From contig QVRM01001080.1 in assembly GCA_003439945.1 (NCBI GenBank), forward strand, positions 1 to 64,000: 64,000 nucleotides of DNA, in the 5' to 3' direction. Origin of the DNA: Dermanyssus gallinae. Lineage: Eukaryota > Arthropoda > Arachnida > Mesostigmata > Dermanyssidae. The first letter of the stretch is position 1; every line of letters begins with the position of its first letter. The notes below the pieces were generated by a model. That model was given only the letters and a program-made list of their open reading frames with translations, did not search any database and was not told the DNA's origin. A program made the position numbers and the translations under genes. Shown here piece by piece: positions 55,740 through 64,000 of this stretch.

Positions 55740-56635
55740 AGGGCGCAAATAACGCAACATTGATCTAATAATATAAGCTATGGTAAGTCATTTACACTGA
55801 ATTTACGCTTAATAGTAAGGCTATAAACTAGTTATAAATAGTTACCAACAGTAGAACATTTCACGTGGAAATGCAAAACATCAAATTGCGTTTTTATAGA
55901 CATGGCTAAACGCAATGCGCGTGATGGTATGTGCTTGATGGCCATTATCATTATGTTTTAACAATATTTCATTAGGTAACGAAAAAGCACGGCGTTGTGA
56001 ACCGAAAAAAGACCGCCGATAGAGGCGCCGTGGGAAGGCAATTTACGTTCCTCTGCGTACATCTATGCCGCATCGCAAAAAACTGTGCGAACAGGGTCGC
56101 ACTATTATCATTATTATATGCGGCGTATTGCTTACTCACACTCACTATTAATTGGCTTGTTGTTTGGTACTATTGCGAAACCTGCTGAGACTGAAGATTA
56201 TATAATATACTTAGTTACGTAATTGCCGCATTGACATTCATTTTATAGAAATACTGTAACAGATGCTTTAGCTTTTTTATTCGTCCAAGTACAGAACAAA
56301 TAAGAGCGGTTCGAAGGAACTGAGCACAGCTGGAGTGAGGAGATTGTCTGAGAAGACAAGCTTCTAATAAGCACGTGTTCCTGTAAATGCTCTTACAGTA
56401 TGCTCCTGGGTATGTTGCTAACAGGAAAGTAGCAGATGACCATAATTAAGAACCCATTACGCTGTTATACAATCGGTCTATTTCTTCGAGTACATACAAT
56501 TCAATTTACGAGTCCACTGTGATCTCACTTTGTCGCCACACATGACCCTTTGCTACGACGTATCTACTACTACTACTACTTTTGGTTTAATAGCTATACA
56601 TATTATCTTGCCGTTCTACTATAGTATGGACATAA
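55740..56635. other. Intron DNA, no feature seen
   Basis: AT-rich, no supported feature. Confidence 0.5.
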
Positions 56636-56639
56636 ACCA

Positions 56640-57210
56640 TAGACTGTCAGAAGATGGAAGGCCCAAGATGCAGGAAGTGCGGCCGTTTTCGGCATCAGGT
56701 GTGGGAGTGCCACCAAATGACCCATTGCACCATCTGTGGCGGTTTTAACGCTTCTAACGGCAGCAAATGTCCTGTTCAAAGAGTCACATGTGGAAGCTCA
56801 AAGGAGCAAGCCATACCGAAGCGTCTTTTGGGCTTTATACGGCTTCGCGGCGGACTGATTAATGACGGCTTCCCGATACCGATTCGAGCACAACCAAGCG
56901 TTACCAAAAACACAGGTGAAACAAAAAAATATCACGCCAAAGTGGTATCGGCTATGCCACGGGGCTCGTGGAGACCTGTGATGCACAAAAATGGAGTGAC
57001 AATATTTTGTCATCTACCGCCAACCACCCATTGCGCAAAGGAGCTCACGTAATGACAAAGCAAAACAGAAATCTATTAAGAAAAAGTAATGCTTCAAACT
57101 TTTCAATAGCAGGGTCTAAACGAGTGAAGAAAAAGCTATCTTCAACCATTATCTTGCGGAGTGACCGTGCGGAGAACATGCATAGCAAAGAAAATAACGG
57201 CAAAAATTAA
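56640..57210 (+). mobile_element. LINE ORF1 (gag-like) zinc-knuckle fragment
   Basis: The plus frame 56,654-57,052 reads PRCRKCGRFRHQVWEC followed by HCTICGGFNASNGSKCP: two CCHC knuckles spaced as in ORF1 of jockey-type LINEs. A Lys-rich stretch continues in another frame to 57,210. There is no start or RT nearby, so it is a fragment. Confidence 0.65.
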
Positions 57211-57214
57211 GAGA

Positions 57215-58880
57215 AACACTTTGGCGGCGGTTTTAGATCGAAGAATTTATGAGATCGAAGTACTTGTTCATTGCACGCCGCTCGAGTTTTAGTGGACACA
57301 GAAGATTCTGCGAGGGCTAATGCTGGAGGAAAAAAAGAAAATCACCAGACCTTTCACCCACGATTTAGTGGAGATGCAAAAATAGCTAATTTCTAACGTG
57401 AGACAAAAAATAAACACTAATATTGGAGAAGGCGTTTAGCAAATGACCCATTAAGTCCCATTAAAAGAAGTGGGTGTAGCCTTATATGCATTGAAATGTG
57501 GGGTCGTTGCAATCGGCGGTTCACCCCATGAACGAGATTCAAGTAATTCAAGCAGGCAGGTCCAAATAACCCGAGGCGCTCGTGTGGATCCATGCAGAGT
57601 TCCACGAGTGTTATCAGCAGAGAAACAACTTTTTAGGAATCATTTTTTATAGACTGACAAACATATACCCAGAAGCAGAATCTCGCGTATGAAGATACAG
57701 CCTCAGACGATCAAAAATCAACTACATTCCCTATAGCATATATACCAGAGCAGATTATGTCATCAGAGGCGTACACAATACGGGCCTTGGTATTCTAGGT
57801 GTATCACAATTGAGTTGAGTTAGGATGGGTTGCGGCACATGCGGATCACGAGAGATCAACGCGAGGCATAATTTTTAAAGGCAAATGCTGTCTCAGATTC
57901 TTACACATCACAATTGTACTAATCAAATAATAATAATAATAATAATCGTAAACGAGGACATAACCCAGTCATCCACCTCCAGCACACATTTAGCAGGGCA
58001 GTTCTGCTTAGACCTTTTTTCTTCTTTTTATCTCGTGCCAAAAAGAGAAATCTGATTTTGTCGGTGCAACGGTTACTACAATAGCAACTATTATTTGAAG
58101 AAGTAAACAGCTTCGTCAAATAAAGTTTAAAGGATATTCCACTCTAAAGTGTTAAGTCTGCTTTCAAATCTTGTGATAACAGCGTTTACTGAAAAGACAC
58201 AGGTTTACTCTCTTAGGGTGTAGTAGTAACTAGTCCCTATTGTTGGGTGGATTTATTATTTATTTAAAGTGTATATCTAAACACGTGTCACCTTTTTATA
58301 TCTGGAGCGCTTAGAGCGGCAGCACAAGCATGCTAAGATATGTAGGCATTTTTCCAGAAGTCTTTGCGGCAGCATGGTCGCTAGCTCCCAGCGGTACGGT
58401 TTGTCATCTATTATTATATCATTGAGCATCACAGAAAATTTGATCAACACTAAAACGAAAGCACTTCTTCTGGCAAGCACGTGTGCATAATAGCAATATA
58501 AGTGTCGGAGGCTGCGCGTTTTAACGTTGTGATAAATACTATCGTTTAGGAAGTTGCGACCGATGCAATGGTTTATATAAAGTTATATTGGTCTTCTTTT
58601 AGCAGAGCGAAACTATATATTATGTTCTGCCTTGTATAAATAGTCTAATGCAGGTTATTTTCTATCTAAGCCTGTCGGACAGAAGCATGGTGTCAGACGC
58701 CCCAAATCAGAGAAATCCTCGTGGGTTCCAAAGAGATAATTTTCACAAATTTCTACACATTTATTGAGGCAGTAGATCCATGCGCTGAAGTACACTCCTG
58801 GGCCGTTTTTTTATGTTTTCTTGCTCCGTTTTGATGTTTCAAGCATCGTTTTTAAACTCAATTTTGCATGTTTTTTTTCT
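57215..58880. other. Intron/intergenic DNA, no confident feature
   Basis: 57,460-57,650 has opposing 60-codon ORFs that may be the same decayed LINE. A short (ATA)n lies at about 57,927-57,945. The rest is featureless. Confidence 0.45.
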
Positions 58881-59358
58881 TTTCATTTTGTTTTACAATT
58901 TACAAAATAAGAAAGACATTGCACTGTGTCGATTTGGGTAAATAAGCTGGGCGCTTCATCCGCGTGGCTTCAGATTCAGCGAAAAAAAACAGCAGTAGTT
59001 TCATCCCAGCGCGTTGTCGTGGTAGAGAGGCTATCACGCAAGAGACGCTTTAGAGATCCTCTCTAGTGAGCTCAGTGCAAAAAAAGTGTTTTTTAGGCGC
59101 TCAAGTAATATGCAAAGGCATTTGAAGTCATATACAGAGACATTCAAGTAGTATACAAATCGTTTGTCATAGTGCCACCTTCATTCAGTTCGATAGTCGC
59201 CACAATTTTTTTCTCTGGAGAAGAAGATGGGGACCATCACGTCGTCAGCCGCCGTTATTGGTGGACCACTTTTGTGGGTGGGGGACGCTCAACACCTGGC
59301 AACTGCGAGCTCTGAAACTTGAGGAGGGCCGTAAAAATGTACACAGAAGTTTCCTCAC

Positions 59359-59415
59359 CTGGGGCGAGCCTCGACACCAAAGACGACCCGCCCTCGTCTA
59401 ACACTATCCCGAATT
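59359..59415 (-). CDS. Candidate upstream exon of the minus-strand gene (exon i)
   Basis: A 57-nt exon with a strong acceptor (CTCTTTCTGCCTTAAG, ends 59,416) and a strong donor (CCCCAG-GTGAGG). It enters with two bases, reads 18 codons (FGIVLDEGGSSLVSRLAP), and leaves one base that joins the two-base start of exon d to give Ala. The frame before the acceptor is closed by TAA. The phase match supports it, but it is short and unrecognised. Confidence 0.45.
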
Positions 59416-60211
59416 CTTAAGGCAGAAAGAGCCGCGCCATTCTTTGGTACGAAACAAAATGCTGTTCTTTTGTCCTGTGACAACCTCACACGAGGGTACC
59501 ATCGAGCAGAATTTTAGTGAGTCCGACGTGGCCGAGAGGATCTTATTGAGGAACTTGACACCTCAGCCCAAAGTCCTCCTCCAGCGCCCTCATCTTTCTT
59601 CATAGCAGTGTTTACACGAACCACGTGTGAGTTTCACCGTCCGTTGCTGTCTTGGGCCTCCTTCACGGGGTTAGTCATATAGATTGAAATGCCTAGTTCG
59701 AAATGTTACCCAGTGGTCGAACGAAGTATGTTTCCGATCGACCCTCGTGTGTACCTAATTCTCGTGGCAGTTGTACAAAGGAGCAGTACGCAGCCGCAGG
59801 ATGTTGGATACCGACACCTGTTGTGGCACCGACATGCCTATTCAACCACATACTCATGTAGCAGCTTTTACTACGAAGAATGAGTTCGATTCGAATATTT
59901 CACGTGACAAACATCGACAACAAAGCTGACGACGCTATCTGCCAATGTTGTGGACATCCTTCGACTAGCTCACTCTGCGCCGCGCGGGAAAATGTCAACA
60001 TTTTCCCTAGGTTTCCTGTGCACCGAAGCACCCGCGGTCAACATAAGACGACGACGAACGCGTCCGCCTCCCCGCGCCACACATCTACCGATCTATTCTG
60101 TTGGTTGAGGTCTTCTTGATCGTTGGCGTGTCGAGCCCGGTGACTGTGTGCATGCGTCTGCGCCTCGCGACCGGAGGAGACCAATAGGTGCGCGGCGGGT
60201 TCGAGCCTCAC

Positions 60212-60242
60212 CGTTGCACATTTGTATTTCTGGGGGTCCTGT
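60212..60242 (-). CDS. Weak candidate exon of the minus-strand gene (exon j)
   Basis: A 31-nt segment between a good acceptor (CTTTTCGCATTGCTTCATAG) and a donor (AACG-GTGAGG). It reads ten codons (TGPPEIQMCN) and leaves one base, compatible with the two-base start of exon i. The surrounding GC-rich DNA is open in several frames, so chance is quite possible. Confidence 0.2.
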
Positions 60243-60249
60243 CTATGAA

Positions 60250-60960
60250 GCAATGCGAAAAGCAGTCCCATGGACGTTAAATCTTGGCTGAGAGTCAGCC
60301 CCGAAAGGATTTTTTTGATCGTTGGCGTCGCGAGCGACTTCGACACAATGACGACTTCGACAGCGACGACTTCGACAAACGACGACGACGCGTTTCGAAG
60401 CCAGTCGGTATGCCAGTCGCCGAATGAAGCGCTGGCTGGCTGGTTGGCTGCCGCCGGTGAAGTTGTCGGTTATCAGGTCAACCGAGCCGAACCGAGCAGA
60501 CCGGCGTCGTCTGTGATCACGACCAGACCTCGTCGCGTAGACATCGCAGACATCGCAGACATCAACAACCAGCGAATAAACGGACACGCCGGCCGATGGA
60601 CATGCCAGGACGACGGATATGCTGCTGAACAACAGTAGCAGAGACGTCGGATGGCAGCGGTGGCGTCGGAAACGATTTGACCAGCCAATGAATGGCGGGA
60701 GCGCGGCCGGTAAACCATTGACTGGCGGCATCGAGCGGTCGTAATGGGCAGCCAACCTCCGAGTCCGATCCCCCCCCCCCTTGACTTAGTACCATTCCAC
60801 ACACAGCGACGGTTTGTGCTGCTGCTGCTGCCGCAGCATCCGGGCCAGTTGCCACTAGATACGACGCCCAATACGATCAGCAACGATAATGACAGGGAAA
60901 ACTTCGTGGCTACACATTTACACGTACGCATCCATAGGTGTATATATACACACATAGATC
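60250..60960. other. GC-rich triplet-repeat part of block B
   Basis: GACGACTTCGACA-type repeats, an ACATCGCAGACATCGCAGAC direct repeat near 60,540, CTG/CCG runs and a C-run near 60,770. Both strands have long overlapping ORFs, which I regard as composition artefacts unless expression data show otherwise. Confidence 0.5.
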
Positions 60961-60976
60961 TATGTAGATGTATTCG

Positions 60977-61327
60977 TGTATATAGGCACGTACGCATCCA
61001 TGGTGATATATCCATGGTTATACGTATGTATATATATATTTTTTTGAACAAGGTATTTATTATATACACAATTCCAACGGTATGTTGTTTTATACATTTA
61101 CAAAATTTGCAAGTTGCTTGGATATGTATGTATGTGTATATATATATATATATAATATATATATACATACATATCCAAGCAACTTGCAAATTTTTGTAAA
61201 TGTATAAAACAACATACCGTTGGAATTGTGTATATAATAAATACCTTGTTCAAAAAAAAAAATATATATATATATATACATACGTATAACCATGGATATA
61301 TCATCATGGATGCGTACGTGCCTATAT

Positions 61328-61331
<4 letters not shown>
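60977..61331. repeat. Nearly perfect long palindrome (about 170-bp arms)
   Basis: 60,977-61,150 and 61,157-61,330 are reverse complements, with one substitution (GGTGAT/GATGAT) and only length differences in A/T and TA runs. The arms include CACGTACGCATCCATGG at the outside and a unique stretch (CAAGCAACTTGCAAATTT) at the inside. The loop is a few TA. (TA)n adjoins the right end. Confidence 0.92.

Positions 61332-61374
<43 letters not shown>
61332..61374. repeat. (TA)n microsatellite
   Basis: 43 bp of TA. Confidence 0.95.
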
Positions 61375-61379
<5 letters not shown>

Positions 61380-61380
<1 letters not shown>

Positions 61381-61840
61381 TATAAAAGCTAATTTGTGTA
61401 CATAGACGGAGGCGCCTTTACAAGCAGCACCAGCACACAAAAAGAGCGAAGAGTATACGAATATCCTGGAGTTTAGGAGTGTGATACACAATTGAGGCAA
61501 ACTACGACAATGCTTGCTGAAATGTAGCATTCAGTAGCCGCGAAATGGGAACGTAAAGCATAAAGTTGATCTACCAGCTACCTCAGAACATCAGCTCTGA
61601 CCGCCATGACAGGAGACGGACTGTAACAAGCTTGAAAAAGCCACGGTCTTAGGATGAATACAACGTTGACGTCTCAGCTGATTTGCTTAATACCTAATAA
61701 GTGTCCTAGTGAATCCGCTCACAGTTGCTGGCGTAGAACAGTTACATTCGCAGTCGCTTCAAGTTAAAATGCAGCCTACTGCGTAAGCTTAATTTTTTTG
61801 TAAGGTTTAGAAACACGCTTTATGCACACCCAGCACTGAT
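61380..61840. other. No feature seen
   Basis: No supported ORF, repeat or transposon motif. Confidence 0.5.
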
Positions 61841-61844
61841 GTAG

Positions 61845-62025
61845 AGGAGCGCGTGGGTAGTGTGGGACTACCTGATGGTTTGGGGTTATCCACTAAAAAC
61901 CTCACGTTTCCCCCCAGGGTTTGGTACTGTTTGCTAGTTCTTCGAGGCCATTAGGGTCTTGTACTCCCTCCACAGGTGTTCCGTAGTTTTTGCCGCCAAG
62001 TTTGGGAAGTACAAGAAACCTATTT
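61845..62025 (-). mobile_element. R1-like 3' end fragment
   Basis: 61,855-61,905 carries the same TAGTGTGGGACT ... CCACTAAAAACC motif as the intact element's 3' UTR. It is followed by decayed sequence with GGTGTTCCGTAG-type similarity to the Cys/His tail region. No open frame. Confidence 0.55.
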
Positions 62026-62027
62026 GT

Positions 62028-62030
<3 letters not shown>

Positions 62031-62071
<41 letters not shown>
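62031..62071. repeat. (TA)n microsatellite
   Basis: 41 bp of TA. Confidence 0.95.
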
Positions 62072-62076
<5 letters not shown>

Positions 62077-62559
62077 ATATGTGAGTAACCAGATTATCGA
62101 CCAAAAGGTGCCATACTCCTTTCACTATATCACATATCAAGTTTCAAGCAAAAGCGATGTTTAGATTACGTATGACAGACATTTAAACCGAGCAAGTCAG
62201 TACTAGTAGCAGGCATGGAATTATTAAAGTACGGCATTATGAATGCCGTACCACATTCTTAAAGGTATTCGTTGTTTCAAGAAGCAGATGGCTGCACAAA
62301 AGAAAGTCGAGTTGGACGATGTATATGGGGATCCTGTACCGGAGATTACGACTATTTATTTTGTAAATAAAGAATTCAAATGTGGCTAAACATTGCCTAA
62401 CGCCCCTTTGAGGTCACTATGCCACAAATGGTGGAAAACTCCTATCATGTCTTTGCGGAAAATAGCTGAGAACTGAGTAGGCCCCTCAGTAGGTGAGGGA
62501 AAGAACGGGAAGCTGTGGCAAGATGCGGATCATCGATTAACAAACACAAATAAACATTT

Positions 62560-63095
62560 CTCAGCAGTACTTGCTGCGTATGCTGAAGCGCAATTTACAA
62601 GACATTTGGCGCCAATTCACAACTGACCGAGCGCGGGACCTGGATCCACCACATAGGCGTGAGTTGAAATTAAATTTAAAGCAGTAACTTAGCTACTGTT
62701 CTTAGTACTCCCAACGAACTACCTTCATGAACGTCTCACAGAAGGGTCGAACAGTCACAGAAGCTGATATTTGTTTACACTTCTGAACCTTTTGCACAAC
62801 GAGCTGCAAATTGAAACCGCCGAGATTGGTGCCCAATAAGTGACATTTGATCATGACGGCACTCCAGCTCACAGCTCCTCCTGGTTTAATTTGCTACCCC
62901 ACCCATTCGATTCTCCTGATTTGGCTTCGTTTCGTGACTTTCCTAGTCTGGGATCTCAACATCTTGCTCGCGGAGGGAGGATACTTTCGTCAGGTGAACA
63001 AGTCATTGCCGCTGCGAGTGCGTATTTTAAGGCCACAAGATTACCCACTTTCCGCTGAACTAAATATGCAGATCTCCAAGGAGACTACTACGTAA
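62560..63095 (+). pseudogene. Decayed mariner transposase (irritans-like) fragment
   Basis: Plus frames read 'GTWIHH' (mariner GDETWIHH with the Asp gone), 'QKGRTVTEAD', then 'TFDHDGTPAHSSS', the second catalytic Asp region. After a deletion come 'LLPHPFDSPDLASFRDF', matching the HPPYSPDLAPSDY box, and 'EQVIAAASAYF' near the C-terminus. Stops and frame changes are frequent. It is far more decayed than the DD37D copy at 37-38 kb and belongs to a different family. Confidence 0.75.
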
Positions 63096-63164
63096 GGAGA
63101 CCTAAAATGTAAGTAATCCGGAAATTGAATAACTTGGTCGTTTTTCCGGTTAATTACGACCCGC

Positions 63165-63173
63165 ATATATATA

Positions 63174-63207
<34 letters not shown>
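63165..63207. repeat. (TA)n microsatellite
   Basis: 43 bp of TA with one TT step. Confidence 0.92.
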
Positions 63208-63212
<5 letters not shown>

Positions 63213-63239
63213 ATATAGACACACAAACGCAACTAAATC

Positions 63240-64000
63240 AACGTCAGTTTTAACCAATTGCTACGGTTTTGCGGTGCTGTGATGCATGATGATGGTGATG
63301 ATAAACCGGGTCATATTCGCGCTTGTTTTCTGTTTCATTTAAACCGGTCTAGTAGCGGTTGCTGTTGCTTGCTCTTGGCGAGACGCGTGTAGTAAAGCTT
63401 GGGCGGTCGCCCGCCATAGTGAAACTAAACCGTACAGGGGCCAGCAACAGTTTAACGATGAAAACAACAACAACACAGGTCAACAGAAATAACAACAACA
63501 GATCAACAACAATGACAGCAACGTAATATGCCAAAGCAGAAAATAATCATTATTTCAGAGCTCATCAATAACTCATCGGGGCCAATCAATGTGCGTCTTC
63601 AGGTCCACGAGGATATTTAGTACGTGGAGATTTAGCGTCATATCGTTAGCCGAGAGTTGTTCTGGTTGTTGTAGATTGTTGTTGTTGTAGATGATGAGCA
63701 CCAGACCGTAGCCGTCACCAAGCCGAGAGGGGCAAGCTGGTGTTGCAACAACAACAGCAACAACGCGGGCCATTCAAGATTTTAGCGGTAAATATGCGCT
63801 TAGGTGGGTGGGTGATGAGCGAGACACGGGTGAGACCAGATGGCCGTTCTATGGTATGGTATGGCATGGCCTGGCATAGTATTGCCAGGGTATTATAACC
63901 CTGTCGTCTGGTGTTGCAACGAACGGGGGTGCCGTTAGCATCTTATCCTCATCGTCAACAACAACAATAACAACATCGTCATCATCAGTACCGTCGTCGA
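63240..64000. other. GC-richer, CAA/GTT-rich segment at window end
   Basis: (CAA)n and (GTT)n tracts and a TGGTATGGTATGGCATGGCC repeat near 63,855. A 66-codon minus ORF (63,573-63,773) starts with ATG and is Val/Ala then Asn-rich. It could be a 5' exon of the minus gene, but no donor in a matching phase was identified. Confidence 0.3.

Larger units (their letters stand above)
58880..60970. repeat. Paralogous block B
   Basis: Direct-orientation partner of block A (49,385-50,860), about 10 kb away. The phrase GATCGTTGGCG occurs twice inside B (about 60,119 and 60,317) and once in A (about 50,432). Candidate exons i and j lie in B in stretches that are not preserved in A. Confidence 0.75.

Noticed and set aside
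60473..61189. 238-codon minus ORF crossing block B and the palindrome
   Set aside because: It runs through TA repeats, the palindrome arm and triplet-rich DNA, with overlapping ORFs on both strands; no protein signal.
24577..61530. Many ORFs rich in alternating Tyr-Ile (for example at 29.0, 33.4, 34.7, 47.6, 48.5, 50.8, 53.7, 61.1 kb)
   Set aside because: They are translations of (TA)n arrays, open in several frames on both strands, and carry no coding evidence.
1..64000. CRISPR, operon, phage or bacterial defence system
   Set aside because: No regularly spaced repeats with unique spacers and no prokaryotic gene structure; the window is eukaryotic.

Overview
The window looks like non-coding, transposon-rich DNA from an arthropod. 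The support is long introns with GT-AG signals, R1-clade and other non-LTR retrotransposons, Tc1/mariner transposases, a tRNA-derived SINE, no obvious CpG depletion, and more than 40 (TA)n microsatellites. A parasitiform mite or tick relative would fit this mix, but nothing here proves it. There is no bacterial operon, CRISPR array, rRNA gene or convincing intact tRNA gene.

Host gene content is sparse and mostly on the minus strand. Reading right to left, exons at about 59.4, 55.5, 54.2, 53.6, 51.6 (a 12-nt microexon), 34.9, 28.6 and 27.3 kb each have an acceptor AG and donor GT. Their reading phases join without a break, so I read them as one minus-strand gene spanning at least 32 kb. It encodes a Ser/Pro-rich and acidic protein that I do not recognise. 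More tentative exons lie at 60.2, 24.7 and 18.2 kb. Other possible coding pieces are a 69-codon secreted-peptide-like ORF at 49.9 kb (+), whose start codon lies in a perfect X-box palindrome, and weak plus-strand exons at 35.5 and 40.2 kb.

Mobile elements dominate. The youngest is a 4.0-kb R1-clade non-LTR retrotransposon (18,734-22,748, minus). It has a poly(A) tail, 13-bp target-site duplications, a 5'-truncated gag with three zinc knuckles, and an endonuclease/RT ORF2 broken by one extra base in a 6-bp homopolymer. Degenerate relatives lie at 4.0-4.9, 11.0-12.6, 16.0-16.9, 22.9-24.6, 42.8-45.1 and 61.8-62.0 kb, all on the minus strand. Other LINE-type remnants lie at 9.6-10.3, 41.9-42.8, 31.5-32.5 (+) and 56.6-57.2 kb (+). 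A broken DD37D mariner-like transposase lies at 37.0-38.1 kb and a decayed mariner at 62.5-63.1 kb. Three SINE copies (23.4, 44.2, 53.8 kb) are all inserted in the same direction, two of them inside old R1-like copies.

Inverted-repeat DNA is unusually prominent. It includes a roughly 1-kb foldback element at 30.4-31.4 kb with relatives at 26.1 and 32.5-33.4 kb, an almost perfect 170-bp-arm palindrome at 61.0-61.3 kb, and a 50-bp intronic hairpin at 34.6-34.8 kb. Two diverged paralogous blocks (49.4-50.9 and 58.9-61.0 kb) flank the exon cluster. GC-rich low-complexity stretches (0.8-2.8, 6.35-7.7, 47.8-48.3, 59.9-60.9, 63.3-64.0 kb) may be UTR, promoter or exon DNA, but I could not settle their frames.
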